From positions 1,364,001-1,428,000 of the forward strand of contig NZ_JACIFP010000001.1 of the NCBI RefSeq assembly GCF_014197435.1: DNA of 64,000 nucleotides. The letters are read 5' to 3'. A model generated the notes under the pieces. It was not told the origin of the DNA. It made no database searches and was given only the letters and a program-made list of their open reading frames with translations. Both the position numbers and the translations under genes were made by a program. The stretch is from Gordonia humi (GTDB taxonomy: Bacteria; Actinomycetota; Actinomycetes; Mycobacteriales; Mycobacteriaceae). Below are positions 57,027 through 64,000 of the stretch, one piece after another (position 1 is the stretch's first letter; every line of letters begins with the position of its first letter).

Positions 57027-57206
57027 ATGACGGCACCTGTGCTGACCGGCCCGGCCGTCATATGGATGGCGCCGGCTGAGTACGCCGAATATCGCCGGCT
57101 CGGTATTGCCACTGTGTACCGACGGCTCAAGGCGGGGCGGATTCCCGGCGCAGAGCAGGCCGCAGAGCGCCATACATGGCGCATCCCGGTGCATACCGGG
57201 GTCTGA
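57027..57206 (+). CDS. small helix-turn-helix (excisionase-like) protein
   Basis: 59 residues: a winged-helix of the MerR/Xis kind with RLGIATVYRRLKAGRIPGAEQ and a beta hairpin RHTWRIPV. GGAGGG lies 6 nt before the ATG at 57027; a GTG at 57021 is in frame but too close. Candidate directionality factor or operator-binding protein. Confidence 0.75.
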   Translation: MTAPVLTGPAVIWMAPAEYAEYRRLGIATVYRRLKAGRIPGAEQAAERHTWRIPVHTGV

Positions 57207-57230
57207 CGGCGAACCAGCTGTAGAAACAAA

Positions 57231-57260
57231 GAACACCGGCCACGAGGGCCGGTGTTCTCT
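57231..57260 (+). terminator. 11-bp hairpin terminator after the HTH gene
   Basis: GAACACCGGCC (57231-57241) pairs with GGCCGGTGTTC (57247-57257), then TCT. It separates the HTH gene from the replication operon. Confidence 0.8.
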
Positions 57261-57328
57261 CAAGATTCTGTTATTCCCTACTCACGCGACGTGGCTGCAA
57301 CCGTGTCGCGCTACAAGGAGATTTTATC

Positions 57329-57796
57329 ATGTCTACCCCTGACATCGCACGTGCTGCGGGATCAATTGACGGTTTGAGCGACGCATACCTCGTCGCTGTC
57401 CATGTCCAGCGCGAGACTCAAGTCCTGACATTCATGGCCGCTGCGCGAGCGCGCATCGAGGCCAAGCTCGGAGCTGGCCGCCAGCTCACCGCGTGGGAAG
57501 AGACGAACCGGGCCCGCGCATTGGGTACGCCCCTGGATGAAACACAGCCTGCGGTGGCCTTGTCGGCACTGGTGGCTGCCACCCAGGTGGATTTCAATCA
57601 ATCAATCATCACCGCATACGCCGAGCTGGTGTTCCCTGGAAAAGGCATCGTGGCCGCGCTGACAGGTGATCACGACGCATATCGCGTCGGCCGGTTCGCC
57701 CGGGCGCACAACGGCCAATTTGCACCGTGGAGCTTCATCGACTCCCGGGGTCAGGACGCTGCGGATCTGCTGGCGTATGCGCGGGAGGTGCTGTGA
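57329..57796 (+). CDS. hypothetical protein at the head of the replication operon
   Basis: 155 residues, helical, ATG with AAGGAG (57315-57320) 8 nt upstream. No known motif. One nucleotide separates its stop from the vapE start. Position suggests a replication accessory factor. Confidence 0.65.
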   Translation: MSTPDIARAAGSIDGLSDAYLVAVHVQRETQVLTFMAAARARIEAKLGAGRQLTAWEETNRARALGTPLDETQPAVALSALVAATQVDFNQSIITAYAELVFPGKGIVAALTGDHDAYRVGRFARAHNGQFAPWSFIDSRGQDAADLLAYAREVL

Positions 57797-57797
57797 A

Positions 57798-59045
57798 ATG
57801 GCTTTCAACCCCGCGAAGATCACGATCAAGCGCGCCCGCGCTGAGGCTGTGTACAACCCGGACGCGGTCACGGCCGCGGGGCTCCGGGTCTCCGGTGCCG
57901 AGATCAAGCCGACCATCCATGCGGTCGCAAAGCTGCTCGATGCGCTGTACCCCCGTGACGATCTCTTCTACGACATCGACCTGGAGCATATCCAGTTCGG
58001 CGACATGGTCGGCCTGGAAGCGACCACCGCGCTGACCAGTGAACTGGAGGTGATCACCGGCAAGGCCGGGTGGTACGAGAAGAGGGCGCTGGTCTACGAC
58101 GTGATCGAGTCCACTCGTCGTCGGTCGCCGCACGCGGCGATGCTGCTGGCGGTCCCGAAAGATCTTCCGGTGGCTGACCTCGCGCCGTGGACGAGCCGAT
58201 TCGTCGATCCGGAGTTCGCCGACGAGGCGATCCGTCTGATGGTGCACGGCTACGTGCTGCGAGGGTTGGAGCCGGGGTCGAAGTTCGACTATGCCGGAAT
58301 CCTCGTCGGCCCCCAGGGCACGGGCAAGACCACGTTGTGGGAGCGCCTGGTCCGTGGCCGGGAGATCGCGTACGACGCCGACGACCGCCGACCGATGGAG
58401 ACCTCCGCGACGTGCGAGCGGATCGTGCTGGAGGAAGCCAGCTCGGAGCTGTTCAAGCATGAGCGCTTCAACGCCTTTAAGGACCGGGTCACCATGACCT
58501 CGCGTGGTGAGGATGTGAAATACATTCGCGGAAAAGGCCAGCTCAAGGCTCGCGCCGTGCTGGTGGGGACTAGTAACGACATCTTCCTCCTGCACCCGAA
58601 TCTGGAAGGAACGCGACGGTTTCTGATGTTGGTGATGGACCGGTCGGACGCATCCCTCATGCCGTATCTCACCGATGAGGTGTGGGAGCGTTTGGTGTCT
58701 GAGGCCCTGCGCAGGATCGATGACGAGGCAGTGCCAGTGCTCTCGCCCTCGTGCGAGGAGCGTCAGCGGGCCGCGCTGGCCATGGTGACACGGCCGGACG
58801 ACGATCTCGACATCCTGAAGTTCGTTCTGGACGAGCGCATCCGTGCCGTCGGCTATTTCCAGAAGGGTGATCTGCGTGAGGAAGTCGCCGACATTGATCC
58901 GGATCTCGCCCGCGGGCCCGCATTTGGTCGGGCGTGGCGCAAGGTGCAGCACGAGTACACCCAGGTATCAATGCGTGTGGGCAGCCGCGTGACGAAAGTA
59001 TTTGTCCCCGCATCGGCGCCTACCGTGACGGTGGTTGCGCCATGA
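57798..59045 (+). CDS. VapE/virulence-associated-E-type helicase
   Basis: 415 residues. P-loop GPQGTGKTTLWERL at about residues 171-184, Walker B-like IVLEEASSEL, and the arginine-finger region RRFLMLVMD. The VirE domain is a superfamily-3-like helicase found with polymerases or primases in phages and satellites. ATG at 57798; stop overlaps the polymerase start. Confidence 0.85.
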   Translation: MAFNPAKITIKRARAEAVYNPDAVTAAGLRVSGAEIKPTIHAVAKLLDALYPRDDLFYDIDLEHIQFGDMVGLEATTALTSELEVITGKAGWYEKRALVYDVIESTRRRSPHAAMLLAVPKDLPVADLAPWTSRFVDPEFADEAIRLMVHGYVLRGLEPGSKFDYAGILVGPQGTGKTTLWERLVRGREIAYDADDRRPMETSATCERIVLEEASSELFKHERFNAFKDRVTMTSRGEDVKYIRGKGQLKARAVLVGTSNDIFLLHPNLEGTRRFLMLVMDRSDASLMPYLTDEVWERLVSEALRRIDDEAVPVLSPSCEERQRAALAMVTRPDDDLDILKFVLDERIRAVGYFQKGDLREEVADIDPDLARGPAFGRAWRKVQHEYTQVSMRVGSRVTKVFVPASAPTVTVVAP

Positions 59046-60961
59046 GCATCGATTCGATTTATCTCGACTACGAGACCCGCCTCCGCGGGGGCGACGACCG
59101 GTATCTCCAGGACCATGGTCCGTATCTCTACACCGAGCGTCCCGACTTCGAGGTCACGCTGCTGGCCTGCAGGGTCGGGGCTGGTGCCACGCACGTGGTG
59201 GAGGGCGCTGACGCCATCCGTCGCGTGACGTGGTTCCTGATCGACTACGCCGCCCGCACAGGCCGAAAACTGGTCGCGCACAACGCGAGCTTCGACCGGT
59301 TGGTGGCATCGCGGGTACTGGGCATGCCAACGGGTGAGTACCTCGACCCAGCTGGCTGGGACGACACGCTGCCACGGGCCAGGCTGGCCAGCCTTCCGGG
59401 CAGCCTGGCCGGTCTGGCTGAAGCGTTCGGCGCGCCGGCCAAGCTAGATGAGGGTAAGGATCTGATTCGGATGTTCGGCTCGGCCGACACTCCGCTAGAG
59501 GAGATCATCGCTGCGCATCCGGTGGAGTGGGCGCGGTTCATCGAATATGCCCGCCGCGACGTCGACGCGCTGGCGCACATCGACGCGCAGTTGTTCTGGC
59601 CACGGCCGGAAGAACGTCGTATGTGGGTGCTCGACCAGCAGATCAACGACCGGGGTATCGAGGTGGATCGCGACTACTGCCGCGCAGCAGATACCACCGC
59701 TCGGTCAGCGCAGCAGCGCGATCGTGATCGGCTGATCGAGATCACCGGTGTGGACAATCCGAACTCGGTCCCGCAAGTGAAGGTGTGGTTTGAGTCGCGG
59801 GGTTTCCGCCCACCAAATCTCCAGCGGGAGACGCTGGCCAGACATCTGCCTGCGGACCTGGAGCAGGCCGAATGGCTCAAGGGGCACAAGGACCGCAAAG
59901 ACCTTCCTGACGACGTGCTGGAGGTGATCCGTATCAAGACCGCTGGCGGAGTCGTCGGTCGGTGGAAGAAGCTGCTCGACTGGACGTGTTCGGACGGCCG
60001 GATTCGGGGCGCATACGTGTTCGCCACGGCGCACACCGGTCGGTGGTCGAGCCGTGGTGCGCAGCTGCACAACATGTCCCGGGATTCCGTCGGCGACACC
60101 GACGCTGAGGTCGAGGCATTTGTGCAGCGGATCGTCGACGATCCGGACGGCGTCGAGTTGTCGCTGCGGGATATGCGGGGTGGGCTGCGGCCTGCCCTGG
60201 TCGGACCATTCACCGTCGTGGATTTCAGCGCGATCGAGGCTCGCGTACTCGCCTGGTTGACCGGCGAGGATGACATTTGTGAGCTATTCGAAGCAGGTGA
60301 GGACGTCTACGTGGACGCCGCCCGCAAGATCGGGCTCGATGTGCCGGACAAGGCCGGGGACCCGGCTGGCTACAAGGCTGTCCGCGGGCAGGGCAAAGTG
60401 ATGACGCTGGCCGCCGGGTACGGCGGCGGGCCGGCAACGCTGCGGGCTCAGGGTGCCGTCGGCACCGATGCGGAGATCAAGGCTCTGGCCAAGGCCTGGA
60501 AGCAGGCGCGTCGTCCCGTAACCCGGCTATGGCGGGATCTCGAACGAGGGCTGAGCTGCCGGGTCCGGCGGCTGCGTGGGGTGGCGATGGTGCGCGGGGA
60601 TGCCCGCTCCCGGGAGTTGGTGCTACCAAGCGGTCGCACACTGCGCTATGCCCGGGTCCGGGAGACGGGCACGGGCGACTACATCTACGACAAGCCACAC
60701 GGCGGGATCGGGAAACTGTGGGGCGGAACGCTCACCAACAACCTGTGTCAGGCGGTCGCCCGCGATCTCCTGGTCGAAGCGCTGCTGCGGCTCGATGATG
60801 CGGGTTACACGGTCGTTGGCCATGTGCACGACGAGGTCATTCTCGAAGGCCACCACGACGTCGACCTCATCGTCAAGACCATGTGCCAACTACCCCGGTG
60901 GGCAGCCGGACTGCCGCTCGCGGCCGAGGGATACCACTGCAACCGCTACCGAAAGGACTGA
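59042..60961 (+). CDS. family-A DNA polymerase with 3'-5' exonuclease domain
   Basis: 639 residues. Exonuclease motifs LDYET (residues 8-12), HNASFDRL and YARRDVDAL. Polymerase motif A VVDFSAIEARVLAW (catalytic Asp394), motif B region GQGKVMTLAAGYGG, motif C GHVHDEVIL (Asp597). It resembles T7-like and plasmid polymerases rather than host PolA, which has an extra 5' nuclease domain. With VapE it gives the element its own leading replication enzymes. Confidence 0.93.
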   Translation: MSIDSIYLDYETRLRGGDDRYLQDHGPYLYTERPDFEVTLLACRVGAGATHVVEGADAIRRVTWFLIDYAARTGRKLVAHNASFDRLVASRVLGMPTGEYLDPAGWDDTLPRARLASLPGSLAGLAEAFGAPAKLDEGKDLIRMFGSADTPLEEIIAAHPVEWARFIEYARRDVDALAHIDAQLFWPRPEERRMWVLDQQINDRGIEVDRDYCRAADTTARSAQQRDRDRLIEITGVDNPNSVPQVKVWFESRGFRPPNLQRETLARHLPADLEQAEWLKGHKDRKDLPDDVLEVIRIKTAGGVVGRWKKLLDWTCSDGRIRGAYVFATAHTGRWSSRGAQLHNMSRDSVGDTDAEVEAFVQRIVDDPDGVELSLRDMRGGLRPALVGPFTVVDFSAIEARVLAWLTGEDDICELFEAGEDVYVDAARKIGLDVPDKAGDPAGYKAVRGQGKVMTLAAGYGGGPATLRAQGAVGTDAEIKALAKAWKQARRPVTRLWRDLERGLSCRVRRLRGVAMVRGDARSRELVLPSGRTLRYARVRETGTGDYIYDKPHGGIGKLWGGTLTNNLCQAVARDLLVEALLRLDDAGYTVVGHVHDEVILEGHHDVDLIVKTMCQLPRWAAGLPLAAEGYHCNRYRKD

Positions 60962-60965
60962 AGTC

Positions 60966-61637
60966 ATGAATGCCGTATTTGACGATGTGGACGAACCTGC
61001 GCGGGCTGCCCTGATAGCAGCCGTGCGACGGGCTTCCGACGATCTCCCCTGGGAAGTGGCCCGCCGACAATGGGACGTGGTCGACACCGACTACGACGAA
61101 GATTGCGCTGGCGTGTGCGTGTGCGGCCAGACCGGCTTGGGGTGGTTGTACACGATCACGAACCGAGAGACCGAGCGGACGCTGTACCCCATTGGTTCAG
61201 ATTGCATCGCGCATTTCGAGGTGGACGTGATGGTGGAGGCGGCGCGAGATCTCGCCGAACTTGAGCGGGTTCGGATGTGGGTCGCCGACGGCGCCCACCT
61301 CGATCTCAAAGCGCACCTCTCACGGCGCCGGCTGCGGGTCATGTTGGAGCGTGGGCTTATCAGCCGCGAGGGCTACGAGGTGCTACGAGCGCTCTACAAC
61401 CGCCGTCGGCCACTCACCGTCGATGAACACGTGAGCGCGGAGCGGCTCCTGCGCGAGATCGTCGCCCCCGCGCTGGGTGGTGATTCCGAGGCCGAGATCG
61501 TCGACGACCCGGCGTACGTGAACGGACACCGCGACGCATACGTGCGCGGTGTGATGACGGCGCCTAGCGGGTCGACGTCGGCGTATGTGATCGGCCACTA
61601 CGACGGGGTCCGCTTGGCGGACGATGCCGTGGCATAA
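60966..61637 (+). CDS. hypothetical protein with CxC zinc-like motif
   Basis: 223 residues, 4 nt after the polymerase stop. GVCVCGQTGLGWLYTITN and PIGSDCIAHF form a Cys-rich beta unit seen in many element-borne proteins that bind nucleic acid. The remainder is helical. Last gene before a strong terminator. Confidence 0.7.
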   Translation: MNAVFDDVDEPARAALIAAVRRASDDLPWEVARRQWDVVDTDYDEDCAGVCVCGQTGLGWLYTITNRETERTLYPIGSDCIAHFEVDVMVEAARDLAELERVRMWVADGAHLDLKAHLSRRRLRVMLERGLISREGYEVLRALYNRRRPLTVDEHVSAERLLREIVAPALGGDSEAEIVDDPAYVNGHRDAYVRGVMTAPSGSTSAYVIGHYDGVRLADDAVA

Positions 61638-61657
61638 GACCCTGTACACCAGCACAC

Positions 61658-61690
61658 AACACCCCCGCACACGCTGTGCGGGGGTGTTTT
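61658..61690 (+). terminator. 14-bp Rho-independent terminator of the replication operon
   Basis: AACACCCCCGCACA (61658-61671) pairs with TGTGCGGGGGTGTT (61675-61688) around a 3-nt loop, followed by TT. A model intrinsic terminator. Confidence 0.92.
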
Positions 61691-63228
61691 CTGCTGTCCG
61701 ACAGACGATTTAGCGTCCCTACCTAGAGGCATCAACGCCTCCGGGTAGAGGCCCTGACTGCTCGTGGGGCGCAACGTGGTGGCTTTCCAGAGGCGATGCG
61801 TGGCTCTTCGGCGGGCGTCATAGCCGCCTGCGTGCGTCCCTGTGCAATCTATGGCGCCAGTCGCGTCTTTCGTTGCGGCGCAATCGCCTTCGTGGAGCCC
61901 CCACTTTGCGTCGTAGACGCCTCATGGCTCTGTATCACGCGGCCTACGACGCAAGCCGGAGGCGTTGTGAAGGCGTTGTCGGGGCACTGTGGCCGCTGAT
62001 CTGGGGCGTCATGGGCGCAAGCTGGTGACACAGCCTCCAGCGGGAGGCGTGTAAGACGCTTCGTAGCGCCGATACTTGGCTCTCGTAGACGCTAGTAGAC
62101 GGCCTCAGCGACGCACGGTTGCGTCGCTGGGACCACGAGTTTTGGTGTGGAGTAGTGATTTTCACTCCCGACTTCTCTTCTGGCGTCGTCTCGCCCTCGA
62201 TCAGAACCCCGTCCAGACGGTCCGCCGAGGACCGCAGGGGCCCACGCTCTGGACCGGTATCGGACCACGGTCCGCTACCGGGTCTATCCTCTCTCCGCGG
62301 CTGGCCGGCTCCCGCGCCAGCGTGGGCCTGCCGGTCCGCGGATCTCGTGCAGGCGCACCGGGTGGATCGACTGTGATCGGCTCTCCGGAACACCGCCGCG
62401 CTGGCCCGCCTAGCCTCCGCCGCCAGGCGGCGGTGCAGCCGAGGGGCAGGTTCGCCCGCTTGCGGGCGGGCACGCCCGGGCTAGCGATGATCCCGAACCA
62501 CCGGCGATCGACCTCCTGGCTACCGCCGGGACCGCTCCCGGGCGGGCGGCCGACCGTCGGCAGTGCCCCGAGTGGGTATCAGCGGGGGTATCGAGGGCGG
62601 GTAGGGAGTACACGCAGCGACCTGGGCTTTTGTCGGGGGTGTACGCCTGGGGGTGGACACTTCCGGTCGTCGCAGGTCACAGCGTTGCGGCGAGTGTACT
62701 CACTCGCGCTGACCTGGGCGTTCACGACCGGCCCTCGACCGGTCGAGGAGTTTGTGGCGTGTATATGGGTAAACGCCGCGCACCCGACGGCGGTCCAGCA
62801 CTGCCGCAGGTCCGACGCGAGCGAGCGAGTGTTGGGCCGTAGGCGGGATCAGGTCCACGGCGCGCCGTTGACCTGGGGTGTTTGTATTTCTTGGCTTGCC
62901 TCCGGCAGGACGACAGGGACACCCGAGCGCAGCGAGCAGGGAGGGAGGGCGAAGCCCGACCGACCGGGTGTCCAATGGCGCCTTGGACACCCGGACCGAG
63001 GCTTGATACCCATAGGGGGTAGGGGTATGATCGGTGGGGACAGGGGCCCCGACGATCATGGACCTGCCTGGGTATCGACCTCGGGCCGGGTGGCCCGTCC
63101 CGCTTCACGGCGGTGTGGGCAGGCCGGTGAGCGCAAGCGAGCCCGGCCAGGGCCCCACGGCGACGGGGAGCGGGTCCCGCCGCAGGCGGGGATCTTCATT
63201 CCAATCGGCCGACGGAGGAGGGCGAGTC
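61691..63228. other. 1.5-kb hairpin-rich region without protein genes
   Basis: No frame here has a ribosome site and protein-like composition. 61700-62130 is dense in short GGCGT/GACGC words and stems, for example CAGCGACGCA/TGCGTCGCTG (62106-62129) and GCGTCGTAGACGC near 61908. 62200-62480 contains many G/C stems (CCGCCGCC/GGCGGCGG near 62415-62435, GCCCGCTTGCGGGC near 62453). 62600-63050 has repeated GTGTAC/GGGTGT and GACCTGGG words. It lies between the replication operon and the relaxase candidate, the place for an origin of replication or transfer or for structured RNA. Confidence 0.6.
63006..63028 (+). promoter_or_regulatory. candidate oriT/nic hairpin
   Basis: ATACCC (63006-63011) and GGGTAT (63023-63028) flank ATAGGGGGTAG, a small stem with a G-rich loop about 200 bp before the relaxase candidate. 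MobV-type relaxases nick at short hairpins upstream of their own gene. No exact match to a known nic site was recognised. Confidence 0.35.
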
Positions 63229-64000
63229 GTGAGCGAAGCGAGCACCGGTGCGACGCGCAAGGGTCGTGCGTCGATGGACATCGACGGTCACCGGTCGGCG
63301 GACGGCACCCGTCGGGGGCACTCGCGCTCGCGCAAGAACATCAGCACCGAGGCTCAGCGCAAGACCGCTGGGCCGGAAGCGGTGGCGTGGTACGCCGCGC
63401 AGAACCCGGCGGTGAATATCGAGAAGACGTATTTGAACGTCGACCGCGTGAACGATGGTGATGGCGGGTTCCGCGAGACCGGGTCGATCGCCGAGGTGGT
63501 CGCCTACGGTGACGCCCGCGAGGAGCGGGTGCGCAAGGGCATCAAGACCGGGGAGCGGTTCGCGGTCACGCAGGTGCACCACCTGCCGTGGTCCTATGTC
63601 GAGGAAGACGGCACGTTCTATCAGCCTCGGCACCGCGACGGGACGCCCCGTGTGGACGCGGCCGGGCTGCCCGTGATGCTGCCGCGATACCGGGTCATCC
63701 CGGGCATGGAGGAAGAAGCGCAGAAGTACTTCGAGGACTGCCTGGAGTTCGACGCCGCGCTCCTGCCCGATGGGCAGAAGGGCATCCACGGGTACAGCAT
63801 CCAGTTCGACGAGCACCGCCCGCATCTGCAGGTTCTCATGGACGCGTACTACGAGGCTCCGACGAAGAAGGACGCCGAGAAGATGGAGAACGGCTACAGC
63901 CGGGCGTTCGGGAGCCACCGCACCGATCGGCTGGTGCCGGCGGCCACGGACGAGGGCAAGGCCATCTTCAATGCGGACGGCACCCAGAAGATGGTCCGTG
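63229..64000 (+). CDS. MobV/Pre-like relaxase candidate, cut by the window edge
   Basis: 257 codons visible, no stop. GTG at 63229 with GGAGGAGG 8 nt upstream. A basic, disordered N-terminus (residues 1-45) is followed by an alpha/beta part with YLNVDRVNDGDGG and, at about residues 188-202, HGYSIQFDEHRPHLQVLMDA. The (H/x)xDE..PH pattern in a beta strand resembles motif II/III of MobV relaxases (HxDE..PHxH), with one His replaced. A replication initiator with a related fold is the alternative. Confidence 0.55.
   Translation, partial: MSEASTGATRKGRASMDIDGHRSADGTRRGHSRSRKNISTEAQRKTAGPEAVAWYAAQNPAVNIEKTYLNVDRVNDGDGGFRETGSIAEVVAYGDAREERVRKGIKTGERFAVTQVHHLPWSYVEEDGTFYQPRHRDGTPRVDAAGLPVMLPRYRVIPGMEEEAQKYFEDCLEFDAALLPDGQKGIHGYSIQFDEHRPHLQVLMDAYYEAPTKKDAEKMENGYSRAFGSHRTDRLVPAATDEGKAIFNADGTQKMVR

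Larger units (their letters stand above)
54735..64000 (+). mobile_element. serine-recombinase mobilizable element inserted in the tad locus (left end only)
   Basis: Starts inside the DUF4244 gene at about 54735-54760, where the DNA turns AT-rich (CCATTAATCTCAATTAATACC). It carries a large serine recombinase, an iteron region, an HTH protein, VapE, family-A DNA polymerase, a 1.5-kb structured non-coding region and a relaxase candidate. No phage structural gene is seen. This suggests an integrative mobilizable or plasmid-like element that replicates itself; a temperate phage whose late genes lie beyond the window cannot be excluded. Confidence 0.8.

Noticed and set aside
62076..63461. 461-codon frame over the non-coding region of the second element
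   Set aside because: No ribosome site at its start, composition dominated by G, R, P and S, no recognisable fold, and it runs out of frame into the relaxase gene, which has a strong GGAGGAGG. Treated as a chance frame in high-GC DNA.

Overview
The window looks like the chromosome of a high-GC, mycolate-producing actinobacterium of the order Mycobacteriales, most likely Gordonia or a close relative (inference from gene content, not from a search). Gene order in several blocks follows the Mycobacterium tuberculosis segment from Rv3710 down to Rv3656c: leuA, ask-asd, the metallophosphoesterase/ponA2/whiB4/twin ArsA-type ATPase block, crp, nth-tlpA-nudix-marP, acsA, HAD phosphatase, ssd and tadABC. 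At least fifteen genes have a TANNNT hexamer 6-8 nt before the start codon. That is the pattern of leaderless transcripts in mycobacteria, and I used it to choose starts.

Layout. 1-5.6 kb: amino-acid biosynthesis. leuA runs off the left edge and is preceded by a four-leucine attenuator peptide; ask and asd follow. 5.6-13.6 kb: a secreted lipase, a small islet carrying a LolA-like/DUF6924 fusion, ohr and several exported or membrane proteins of unknown role. 13.68-25.69 kb: a complete 11.9-kb integrative element at tRNA-Pro(CGG), bounded by 72-bp perfect direct repeats. It carries a tyrosine integrase, an XRE regulator, an excisionase-like protein, a tightly coupled set of small genes, a primase/ATPase with iteron-like repeats in its 3' end, a WhiB-like protein and an HNH protein. 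Its right end has an FRG-domain gene that an IS630-type insertion has cut cleanly in two. It has no capsid, tail or conjugation genes, so a phage satellite is a reasonable hypothesis. 25.7-28.9 kb: decayed genes (aldehyde dehydrogenase, YhgE/Pip remnant) and a TetR regulator. 28.9-31.9 kb: an iron-siderophore ABC importer with a possible DtxR/IdeR box. 32-46 kb: cell-envelope and stress genes (metallophosphoesterase, PonA2, WhiB4, two ArsA-type ATPases, RidA, MBL hydrolase, Crp, Nth, TlpA-like, NUDIX, MarP, epoxide-hydrolase-like, Holin-X). 46-51 kb: acsA with a Crp-like site, a Fic-like protein without the catalytic histidine, a probable Ms1 (6S-like) RNA locus, a HAD phosphatase and a three-hairpin RNA ahead of ssd. 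51-54.7 kb: the Tad/Flp pilus assembly genes ssd-tadA-tadB-tadC.

From about 54.74 kb to the right edge a second element begins. Its left end lies inside the DUF4244 (Flp-pilin-like) gene that follows tadC, right after the prepilin-type GMSTVEY motif. It encodes a large serine recombinase, a region with ten TGTAGC-type iterons and twin palindromes, a small HTH protein, a VapE-like helicase, a family-A DNA polymerase, a 1.5-kb hairpin-rich non-coding stretch, and the start of a MobV/Pre-like relaxase candidate. It looks like a self-replicating mobilizable element that has inactivated the host pilus locus. Its right end is outside the window.
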